NCBI GenBank assembly: GCA_020054965.1
Contig: JAIMZO010000135.1
Span: forward strand, 1 to 5,033
From: Spirochaeta sp.
GTDB lineage: Bacteria; Spirochaetota; Spirochaetia; Sphaerochaetales; Sphaerochaetaceae
Direction: 5' to 3'
Length of the DNA: 5,033 nt
The position numbers and the translations under genes are program-made. Below are positions 1 to 5,033 of this stretch, piece by piece. The notes beneath the pieces were generated by a model that was given only the letters and a program-made list of their open reading frames with translations, ran no database searches and was not told the origin of the DNA. Within the stretch, counting starts at the first letter, position 1; each line of letters begins with the position of its first letter.

Positions 1-505
1 AAGAAACATGGGTTGAGACGTGGATTACCTTCAGTTTCTCGCTGTACAGCAACATTGCATACCGCTCCCCTTTGGTGAACGCACCAAAGATCTCGGTATG
101 ACCGGCGTAGGGGAAACCAGCAAGGTGGAGCGCTTCCTTGTTGAGCGGAGCTGTAACCACTGAGGAGATATCCTTCCGTAAGGCAAATTCGATTGCCGAT
201 CGTACACTTTCAAAGGCAATGGTACCTCCCAGTGAGGTTACTACCCCAATCTCAATCTGGGAGAAGTCCACCGGATGTGGATCATATACATTGATCGCCG
301 AGTCATCCCAGTCATCCATCTTCTGGATTGAGTTGAACCTCATTTCATACCCAAGCAGCGAGTTGTAATATTCCAACAGCGAACGGGTCCCAAACAGGAG
401 AGCACTCCTGTGGTACTCCTTCCTGGCGTGCAATGCCTTGAGGGTGATCTCAGGACCAATGCCACAGGGATCCCCAAGTGTAATCCCAAACTTTTTTTCT
501 TTCAT
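1..505 (-). CDS. pdxA2: PdxA-family NAD-dependent 4-phospho-sugar-acid dehydrogenase (PdxA2-like), 3' end outside window
   Basis: This encodes a cytoplasmic, metal-dependent oxidative decarboxylase of the PdxA family. The first 168 residues are visible, about half the usual length of about 330. Seen: the N-terminal motif GDPCGIGPEI at 11-20, the TAPLNKEAL block at 118-126, and GHTEIFG at 135-141. H136 and T137 fall at the same positions as the substrate-binding pair of E. coli PdxA. H166 in STHVS matches its first metal-binding histidine; the other two ligands lie beyond the edge. The start at 505 has an AGGAGG 8 bases upstream; an in-frame GTG directly before it (508) is an alternative. The gene follows a four-carbon acid sugar kinase by 12 bases. 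In D-threonate/D-erythronate catabolism such pairs convert the 4-phosphorylated acid to dihydroxyacetone phosphate and CO2. Family is certain; the PdxA2 role rather than pyridoxine synthesis is inferred from the neighbour. Confidence 0.9.
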   Translation of the reverse strand, partial: MKEKKFGITLGDPCGIGPEITLKALHARKEYHRSALLFGTRSLLEYYNSLLGYEMRFNSIQKMDDWDDSAINVYDPHPVDFSQIEIGVVTSLGGTIAFESVRSAIEFALRKDISSVVTAPLNKEALHLAGFPYAGHTEIFGAFTKGERYAMLLYSEKLKVIHVSTHVS

Positions 506-513
506 CACGTTCT

Positions 514-519
514 CCTCCT
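514..519 (-). promoter_or_regulatory. Shine-Dalgarno of the pdxA-like gene, overlapping the kinase stop codon
   Basis: AGGAGG lies 8 bases before the ATG at 505, and its first bases are shared with the TAG stop of the upstream kinase (518-520). A ribosome ending on the kinase is therefore placed directly on the next initiation site. This supports translational coupling and a fixed ratio of the two enzymes. Confidence 0.8.
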
Positions 520-1732
520 ACCGTTCTTGCAAAACCCTCAAACTATACGCTATTGCTTGATCATTACCGAAAGCACCCGCCTTCGTGACAATTCTCATTG
601 ATGCATACCCTCCAGTGGGTACTTCAAGGAGGGGGATACCTCCCTGTACTTCCCTGACTATTTCCACCTCATGGATTCCCAGGACCTCCAATAGACCGAA
701 AGCGGTATCACCACCTGTGAGGAATAAACCAGAAATCTCACACTGCTCTACCAAGGCCTTTCCCAAAAGGCTGAAGGAGTCCCTGATTGTTGCTGCAACC
801 GCATCAGAGGAAAGCCTCTGTTGTGCACCTTCCTCCAAGGAACGGATGAATGCGGATTCATCAAGGACTGAGGAGACCACGACAAGGGCAGGCTTGCTTT
901 GGGAGATGGCTTCCTTGACCCGTTTGATGATCGGATAAGGGTCTACCTCCCCAAGGAGAGACTCAACCTCAACAACTTCGGTAAAAATTCCATGTTCCTT
1001 GGCATAACGTACTAGCTCACGGGTTACTTCGCTGAGACTTGCAACCATACCCAGCACTCCACGGGAAGGATATTGCACATTACAGAGCGCATCAGCCAAA
1101 CCAGCACTTCCTACATACAGCACGTTCTCTTCCCGATTTTTTGCCAGCCTGACAAGACGGAAGAGGTCATCCTGAGTGCGGGCATCACATACAAGGATCG
1201 TCTTCCCCTCCAGATCCGGGAACGCAGCACCCGCCTCTTGGTGAACCACGGTATACACACGCTGCCCTTTGGAAAAGAGCGAGACCAGATTGTCTTCCTC
1301 TACCGGCTTTCGGGGATCCTTGCCATGCTCTGTCTCCAGCAGTGGCTTGCCATGGACCAACAATCTTCCACCCTCCACCGTCCTTCCCTGATCAGGGAAT
1401 GCAGGAGATACGATGATCAGCTCTGCAGCACAGAATGCTGCAACCTCCATGACCTCAGCACAGACATTTCCCCGAAGCGTTGAGTCGATCTTTTTCATGA
1501 CAATGGGAAAGGATCCAGCATCCACCGCTTCCAGGGTTGAGCGAACGAGGACCGTGGCTTCCTTTTCCTCTATGTTACGGGATTCGGTGTCCAACACAAG
1601 TGCCTCGATGGGTTTTTCACTCCGCGTGTATTTCCCAATCGTTACATGGGTGGAGAGTCCCTTCCGTCTTAGTTGCAGTCCACTGTCATTTGCCCCAGTG
1701 AAATCATCGGCGACAATCAGGTATTGATGCAT
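518..1732 (-). CDS. dtnK: Four-carbon acid sugar kinase (OtnK/DtnK family, DUF1537)
   Basis: This 404-residue cytoplasmic kinase is predicted to phosphorylate a C4 sugar acid such as D-threonate or D-erythronate at O4, using ATP. Seen: the N-terminal ADDFTGANDSG at 8-18, KKIDSTLRGN at 80-89, SPAFPDQGRTVEGG at 109-122, GSAGLADAL at 208-216, and the C-terminal nucleotide-binding part with LFLTGGDTA at 336-344 and PTGG at 372-375, then VTKAGAFGN at 382-390. These match both domains of the family at full length. The start at 1732 is chosen because AGGAGG lies 7 bases upstream. The ATG at 1738 is only one base from that site, and the longer frame from 1786 begins inside the likely promoter. The gene leads the operon with the PdxA-like dehydrogenase. 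The family is clear; which acid is used (D-threonate, D-erythronate or another) cannot be read from the sequence, so the symbol is tentative. Confidence 0.9.
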   Translation of the reverse strand: MHQYLIVADDFTGANDSGLQLRRKGLSTHVTIGKYTRSEKPIEALVLDTESRNIEEKEATVLVRSTLEAVDAGSFPIVMKKIDSTLRGNVCAEVMEVAAFCAAELIIVSPAFPDQGRTVEGGRLLVHGKPLLETEHGKDPRKPVEEDNLVSLFSKGQRVYTVVHQEAGAAFPDLEGKTILVCDARTQDDLFRLVRLAKNREENVLYVGSAGLADALCNVQYPSRGVLGMVASLSEVTRELVRYAKEHGIFTEVVEVESLLGEVDPYPIIKRVKEAISQSKPALVVVSSVLDESAFIRSLEEGAQQRLSSDAVAATIRDSFSLLGKALVEQCEISGLFLTGGDTAFGLLEVLGIHEVEIVREVQGGIPLLEVPTGGYASMRIVTKAGAFGNDQAIAYSLRVLQER

Positions 1733-1739
1733 GGACATC

Positions 1740-1745
1740 CCTCCT
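1740..1745 (-). promoter_or_regulatory. Shine-Dalgarno of the kinase gene, decides the start codon
   Basis: AGGAGG within a purine-rich run (AAAAAGGAGGGA). Two in-frame ATGs follow, 1 and 7 bases downstream. Only the second (1732) has workable spacing, so the protein should begin MHQYLIVADD. Confidence 0.8.
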
Positions 1746-1781
1746 TTTTGCCAGTGTACCCGATGAATGGTCCCTCGCTCT

Positions 1782-1811
1782 ACCATAATCTTGTACTTTA
1801 CATCAAGGCAA
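1782..1811 (-). promoter_or_regulatory. Candidate sigma-70 promoter for the kinase-pdxA operon
   Basis: On the minus strand, TTGCCT (1811-1806, 4/6 to the -35 consensus) and TATGGT (1787-1782, 4/6 to the -10) are separated by 18 bases. Transcription would begin near 1775, giving an untranslated leader of about 40 bases before the ATG at 1732. It overlaps the divergent promoter on the other strand. The matches are moderate and were read by eye only. Confidence 0.4.
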
Positions 1812-1826
1812 CCACTGCTTTACACT
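1797..1826 (+). promoter_or_regulatory. Candidate sigma-70 promoter for the HD phosphohydrolase operon
   Basis: TTTACA (1797-1802, 5/6 to the -35 consensus) and TACACT (1821-1826, 4/6 to the -10) are separated by 18 bases. The expected start of transcription is about 1832-1834, which coincides with the ATG at 1833. The two boxes fall inside a 7-base direct repeat, CTTTACA, at 1796-1802 and 1818-1824. Confidence 0.45.
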
Positions 1827-1832
1827 CTCTCT

Positions 1833-3080
1833 ATGCAATACCGCAATACACAGTTGCTCGCGTCTCTTTACCGCCAAAGCGAAACAACAATTCGAGACCC
1901 TTTGTGGAAGGATATCAAGCTCTCCAGGGCCTTCAAGTCCATCCTATTGACCCCCACTGTACAGAAACTGGGGAGGATCAAGCAACTCGGCCCTATCTTC
2001 CACCTCTATCCAGGGGCCGTGCATACCCGTCTCGACCATAGCCTGGGCGTCTATCACATCGGGTTTTCAATCCTCCAGAGCCTCTTTGGCCAGAACCGGG
2101 AGCTGCCGATTACCGAAGAAGGAGCGCTTACCTTTCTCTGTGCATGCCTGCTGCATGACATTGGGCATTTCCCCTTCGCCCACTCTCTGAAAGAACTCCC
2201 ACTTGCCAGCCATGAAGCGATTGCCTGTACGATGATACGTGAGGATGCAGTCCTTCATAAGGCCATTGAGATGGCTGGGCTGGATGCAGAGCGTGTTGGG
2301 TCCATCATAGATGAGCACCAAGAAACCACCGATGAAGAGATCCTCCTCTATCGCAGCATTCTCTCGGGAACACTCGACCCTGACAAGCTCGACTACCTGA
2401 ACCGTGATGCCTTCTTCTGTGGGGTACCCTATGGTACCCAGGATGTATCCTACATTGTTGACAGACTGGTGGTTGCCGGGGGCAGGATGGCCTTGCAGGA
2501 GGAAGCCCTGGGATCGGTGGAGCATCTGTTGTTCAGCAAGTACCTGATGTACCGCAACGTATATTGGCATACCACGACCCGTAGTGCGACTGCTATGATC
2601 AAGAAAGCAGTCCTGGCATCCTTGTCTGATGGATCACTGCTGGCAGAAGATCTCTATGGGTTGGATGATGAGCAGTTCTTTTCGCTTCCACAGCTGAAAC
2701 AGTTCACCTACAGCAATCTCTTCTCCTTGGTGCGTGACAACCAGTTGTATAAAGCAACATTCGAGAAACCCTATGATGAAGAAGGTGTGCTCGAAAGGGA
2801 GAATCGCGACCTCTTCCTGCGCCTTGCTTTCGAGGAGCGTGTTGCAGGCAAGCTTGGGTGCGACCCAAGTGAGGTTATCGTCGACATTCCTGAGCCGATC
2901 AGCTTTGAGACAGACCTGCCCATTCTCCACGAGAATGGTTCCATCAGTACCTTTGGAGAGGTTGATTACCTCTTTTCCTATGATATTGGTAGGGTCTTTA
3001 CAAAAAGCCTGAGAAAATTCAGAATCTTCACACCACACACTATCTCTTCAGGAACACTCGAAAGAGCATTGGAGTTCTGA
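1833..3080 (+). CDS. HD-domain phosphohydrolase, SAMHD1/COG1078-like (predicted dNTPase)
   Basis: This 415-residue cytoplasmic protein is of the HD superfamily that includes SAMHD1 and bacterial dNTP triphosphohydrolases. Seen: HTRLDHSLGV at 64-73, LLHDIGHFPFAHS at 106-118, SHE at 126-128 and LDPDKLDYLNRD at 181-192. By comparison with SAMHD1, the metal ligands would be H69, H108, D109 and D184 (SAMHD1 H167, H206, D207, D311). R66, H112, H117, H127, K185, Y188 and D192 also match active-site positions. The catalytic set is therefore complete. Likely activity is hydrolysis of dNTPs or a related nucleotide to nucleoside plus triphosphate, but several COG1078 members have other or unknown substrates. 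The ATG at 1833 is preferred because the frame from 1767 would begin upstream of the promoter and add 22 residues unlike the family. No Shine-Dalgarno precedes 1833. The next gene follows after 4 bases. Confidence 0.88.
   Translation: MQYRNTQLLASLYRQSETTIRDPLWKDIKLSRAFKSILLTPTVQKLGRIKQLGPIFHLYPGAVHTRLDHSLGVYHIGFSILQSLFGQNRELPITEEGALTFLCACLLHDIGHFPFAHSLKELPLASHEAIACTMIREDAVLHKAIEMAGLDAERVGSIIDEHQETTDEEILLYRSILSGTLDPDKLDYLNRDAFFCGVPYGTQDVSYIVDRLVVAGGRMALQEEALGSVEHLLFSKYLMYRNVYWHTTTRSATAMIKKAVLASLSDGSLLAEDLYGLDDEQFFSLPQLKQFTYSNLFSLVRDNQLYKATFEKPYDEEGVLERENRDLFLRLAFEERVAGKLGCDPSEVIVDIPEPISFETDLPILHENGSISTFGEVDYLFSYDIGRVFTKSLRKFRIFTPHTISSGTLERALEF
2422..2439. repeat. Paired GGTACC palindromes forming a 7-bp inverted repeat
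   Basis: GGGTACC, a 4-base loop (CTAT), then GGTACCC. Each arm also contains a self-complementary GGTACC. It lies in the HD gene over the codons for the conserved GVPYGTQ segment, so it may simply follow from the protein sequence. Confidence 0.5.
3071..3074 (+). promoter_or_regulatory. Shine-Dalgarno of the TtcA-like gene, inside the HD gene
   Basis: GGAG lies 10 bases before the ATG at 3085 and within the last codons of the HD gene, whose TGA is at 3078-3080. This position favours translational coupling of the two genes. Confidence 0.55.
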
Positions 3081-3084
3081 ATAC

Positions 3085-3834
3085 ATGGAAAAATTATCCT
3101 ATAGAACGCTCCTGGAGGGGAATATCCCCCCCTGGGTCATGCGTTTTATCAAACATACCGGAAAGGCCATAAACACCTACTCGATGATTCGCGAGCATGA
3201 TACCGTTCTGCTCTCCGCCAGCGGAGGCAAGGATAGTCTTGCCCTTGCCCTGGCTCTCGCCATCCGGAGAAAGTGGCTTCCCATCAATTATGAACTCAAG
3301 GCGCTTATGATCAACTGGATCGAACACCCGATTCCAGAAGCGTACCGCCCCTTGCTCACCACTTTTTTTACCGACCTTGGGTATGATTTCACAATTGTCG
3401 ATGAACATCAATTCCCAGAATCCTTCAAAGGTGAGTTCAACTGCTATCTCTGTTCCAGAAACAGAAGGAGAATCCTTTTCACCCGATGTGAGGAAGAGGG
3501 CATGAATCTGGTAGCCATGGGTCACCATCTTGATGACCTGGTGGAAACCAGCCTGATGAACCTCTGCCTCAGGGGTCGTTTTTCCACCATGCAACCGGTG
3601 CAACCCTTTTTCGATGGAAAAATCAATGTCATTCGTCCCATGATCGAGATTCACGAGTCAGTTACCAGAAGACTGGCAGAAGTGTATGACCTTCCTGTGG
3701 TGAAACCCGTCTGCCCCTATGACCAGACGAACATCCGTTCCCGCATCAAGCCGATCGTCAAGGAGTTGTCACACCTGGACAAACTCAGCAGGGAGCATAT
3801 TTACAAAGCACACCACTACGAGCCAAGAATGTAA
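3085..3834 (+). CDS. TtcA-like PP-loop protein (predicted tRNA 2-thiocytidine synthetase, short form)
   Basis: This 249-residue cytoplasmic ATP-dependent enzyme is of the TtcA/TtuA group, which adenylates a tRNA base and replaces oxygen with sulfur; in E. coli TtcA makes s2C at position 32. Seen: the PP-loop SGGKDS at 46-51, the CxxC pair C120/C123 in NCYLCSRNRRR, GHHLDDLVET at 146-155, IRPM at 183-186, and a third cysteine C210 in KPVCPYDQ. These three cysteines match the iron-sulfur ligands known for TtcA (C122, C125, C222 in E. coli). The protein is about 60 residues shorter than E. coli TtcA (311) and has only one cysteine where that protein has CNLC. Base target and position are therefore inferred; another thiolated tRNA base is possible. 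The start at 3085 has GGAG 10 bases upstream and lies 4 bases after the HD gene, implying one transcript. Confidence 0.85.
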   Translation: MEKLSYRTLLEGNIPPWVMRFIKHTGKAINTYSMIREHDTVLLSASGGKDSLALALALAIRRKWLPINYELKALMINWIEHPIPEAYRPLLTTFFTDLGYDFTIVDEHQFPESFKGEFNCYLCSRNRRRILFTRCEEEGMNLVAMGHHLDDLVETSLMNLCLRGRFSTMQPVQPFFDGKINVIRPMIEIHESVTRRLAEVYDLPVVKPVCPYDQTNIRSRIKPIVKELSHLDKLSREHIYKAHHYEPRM

Positions 3835-3891
3835 CTTGGTCGGGTCCAGCCTGTTTACAACCATGACAGGTTTGTGTGATGATTGGAGTAA

Positions 3892-3900
3892 GGGAGGAGG
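3892..3900 (+). promoter_or_regulatory. Double Shine-Dalgarno of the exported-protein gene
   Basis: GGGAGGAGG holds two overlapping ribosome binding cores. GGAGG at 3893-3897 is 4 bases from the ATG at 3902, and AGGAGG at 3895-3900 is 10 bases from the in-frame ATG at 3911. Either start is workable, so the signal peptide may begin MQRMHCRAC or MHCRAC. Confidence 0.65.
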
Positions 3901-3901
3901 G

Positions 3902-5033
3902 ATGCAAAGAATGCATTGTCGTGCCTGCTTGCTCTTCTTTTTGGTGATGCTGACCGTCTTCCTGCCACTTTCTGCTGAGGATATTGATTCTTCCTCCAAG
4001 CAAGTGCAACTCACGGATGACGCAACGGTATCTGAGGAGTCAAGCCCACAACCGCAATCTGGGGAGAGTCCAAGCAATCCTGAAGGATTGCTTGAATCGG
4101 GCACGTCCCCAGACCTGGATCAATCATCCCCTGATGATACACTGACAGAAACCCCCTACCTGCCAAGTACCTCTGACAGTCTGTTGGAAGGTACGGCCTC
4201 CTCAGATGGTTCCTTCAGCATTGCCTATAAACCTGACTTCTCCATCGGGAACCTTTCATTCCAACTTGACCTGAAAATACAGGGCGAGGCAACGTTTGAC
4301 CCATTTGGCCTTATGCTCGATTTTTCCCCTTGGGAGATGCCCGAGAGGGAAGGGGATGAAATCTTCGAGGATTATGCGCTCAGGGTGGCAAAGCACTATG
4401 GTTCATTCATCCGCTCAATCCAGTGGGGACAGCGCTATGATTCCCTGTATATCCGCTACGGGAAACTGATGGGTATCACCCTGGGTGATGGTGCTTTGCT
4501 GAACAGCTATTTCGACTATAGTGTGGGCTACCGTGAGAGTCAGCCCGGACTTGATATCATGCTGGACGGGAACCTGCTGGGTATACCCAATGCTGGTTTT
4601 GAATTTGTCACCAATGACATCTATGAACCCACATTGCGTGCATGGAGAATTTATGCACGCCCATTGTACGAGTATCCCCAGCTTTCCTTGTTCTCAGATC
4701 TTGAGGTGGGGCTTTCACATGCAAGCAGCCCTGGACAGGGGGATGACGATGAACCTTTTGGCAGAAAGATGATTTCCCTTGATTTTTCTCTCCCTGTATA
4801 TGAACGCGATTTCCTGAATCTTCATGTATTTTCCGATATCCTGCTTCAGCTTCCCGATGTACAGGACAAACAGTTCGGCTCAGCACTCCGCTACGGGCTT
4901 TGGGGACATACGAGAAGCTTCTTTGTCTTCAATACCAGTTTGACCGTACCTACGTTCGGGAGCTACTATACCAACTACTACTCCTCAGATTTCGAGACAA
5001 GAGAGGCTGAAGAGACCGAAAAACTCCGTCTCG
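3902..5033 (+). CDS. Exported protein with acidic linker and predicted outer-membrane beta-barrel domain, 3' end outside window
   Basis: I do not recognise a named family. The open frame runs off the right edge; 377 residues are visible. Residues 1-25 form a signal peptide: a short basic start (R3, R7), hydrophobic LLFFLVMLTVFLPL, and likely cleavage after PLSA (25). Residues 26-103 are a low-complexity linker rich in Ser, Pro, Thr, Asp and Glu, with one lysine and no arginine. From about 104 on, alternating polar and hydrophobic stretches rich in Tyr, Phe and Gly suggest beta strands, for example FSIAYKPDFSIG, SLYIRYGKLMGITLGDG, FDYSVGYRE, RIYARPLY and LSLFSDLEVGLS. This fits a periplasmic or outer-membrane beta-barrel protein of spirochaete type, but it is inference. 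The start could also be 3911. It follows the TtcA-like gene by 67 bases with no clear terminator between, so read-through is possible. The codon pattern resembles its neighbours. Confidence 0.8.
   Translation, partial: MQRMHCRACLLFFLVMLTVFLPLSAEDIDSSSKQVQLTDDATVSEESSPQPQSGESPSNPEGLLESGTSPDLDQSSPDDTLTETPYLPSTSDSLLEGTASSDGSFSIAYKPDFSIGNLSFQLDLKIQGEATFDPFGLMLDFSPWEMPEREGDEIFEDYALRVAKHYGSFIRSIQWGQRYDSLYIRYGKLMGITLGDGALLNSYFDYSVGYRESQPGLDIMLDGNLLGIPNAGFEFVTNDIYEPTLRAWRIYARPLYEYPQLSLFSDLEVGLSHASSPGQGDDDEPFGRKMISLDFSLPVYERDFLNLHVFSDILLQLPDVQDKQFGSALRYGLWGHTRSFFVFNTSLTVPTFGSYYTNYYSSDFETREAEETEKLRL
4071..4094 (+). repeat. Perfect 10-bp hairpin within the linker-coding region
   Basis: CAAGCAATCC and GGATTGCTTG are exact reverse complements separated by a TGAA tetraloop. 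The hairpin encodes part of the linker around residues 57-65. No T-run follows, so it does not look like an intrinsic terminator. Confidence 0.7.

Noticed and set aside
1073..1483. Plus-strand frame of 136 residues
   Set aside because: It is antisense to the conserved middle of the kinase gene and shows no domain features.
1733..1786. Longer kinase frame starting at 1786
   Set aside because: It starts within the predicted -10 box, has no ribosome site, and its extra 18 residues do not resemble the family; the ATG at 1732 has ideal spacing from AGGAGG.
1790..1807. Imperfect dyad CTTG...CAAG with inner TGTA/TACA as an operator
   Set aside because: The inner and outer pairs have different centres and only short arms, so it is not a convincing palindrome.
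1767..1832. Longer HD-protein frame starting at 1767
   Set aside because: It would start upstream of the best rightward promoter, and its added residues look unlike the family; no ribosome site precedes it.
2067..2570. 167-residue open frame on the minus strand
   Set aside because: It is antisense to the conserved HD catalytic region and has no family character; it is a shadow frame.
3094..3654. 186-residue open frame on the minus strand
   Set aside because: It is antisense to the PP-loop gene, whose motifs are clearly on the plus strand.
3823..3839. CCAAG/CTTGG stem around the TtcA-like stop codon as a terminator
   Set aside because: The stem is only 5 bp with a 7-base loop and is followed by TCGGGTCC rather than a T-run.
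3769..4104. Minus-strand frame of 111 residues over the junction of the TtcA-like and exported-protein genes
   Set aside because: It overlaps two better supported genes, has no ribosome site I could see, and its Ser/Cys-rich sequence reflects the complement of the linker codons.

Overview
The window looks like chromosomal DNA of a Gram-negative (two-membrane) bacterium with balanced base composition and strong AGGAGG-type ribosome binding sites. It has an ordinary housekeeping and catabolic gene layout. The gene content and the style of the last protein (signal peptide, acidic linker, beta-rich outer-membrane-like domain) suggest a spirochaete of the Sphaerochaeta type. That is an impression from protein character, not a proven assignment. 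No mobile element, CRISPR array, tRNA or rRNA was seen.

Left part (1-1732, minus strand): a two-gene catabolic operon. The upstream gene is a four-carbon acid sugar kinase (OtnK/DtnK, formerly DUF1537). Twelve bases after its stop comes a PdxA-family dehydrogenase that runs off the left edge. In characterised bacteria this pair phosphorylates D-threonate or D-erythronate at O4, then oxidises and decarboxylates it to dihydroxyacetone phosphate. The PdxA homologue here is therefore more likely a PdxA2-type catabolic enzyme than a vitamin B6 enzyme.

Middle (1733-1832): a 100-bp divergent promoter region. Predicted promoters on the two strands overlap. The rightward one ends so close to the chosen start codon, which has no Shine-Dalgarno sequence, that the HD-protein mRNA may be leaderless.

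Right part (1833-5033, plus strand): an HD-domain phosphohydrolase of the SAMHD1/COG1078 type with all metal ligands present. Four bases later comes a short TtcA-like PP-loop protein with an iron-sulfur cysteine set, probably a tRNA thiolation enzyme. After a 67-bp gap with no convincing terminator comes a secreted or outer-membrane protein that runs off the right edge. The HD and TtcA-like genes look translationally coupled. The exported protein may be co-transcribed with them or have its own promoter.

There are no gene-free stretches over 300 bases. I found no clearly undescribed system. The points most worth checking are the sugar-acid module, the possible leaderless transcript, the acidic-linker exported protein, and a perfect 10-bp hairpin inside that protein's coding sequence.
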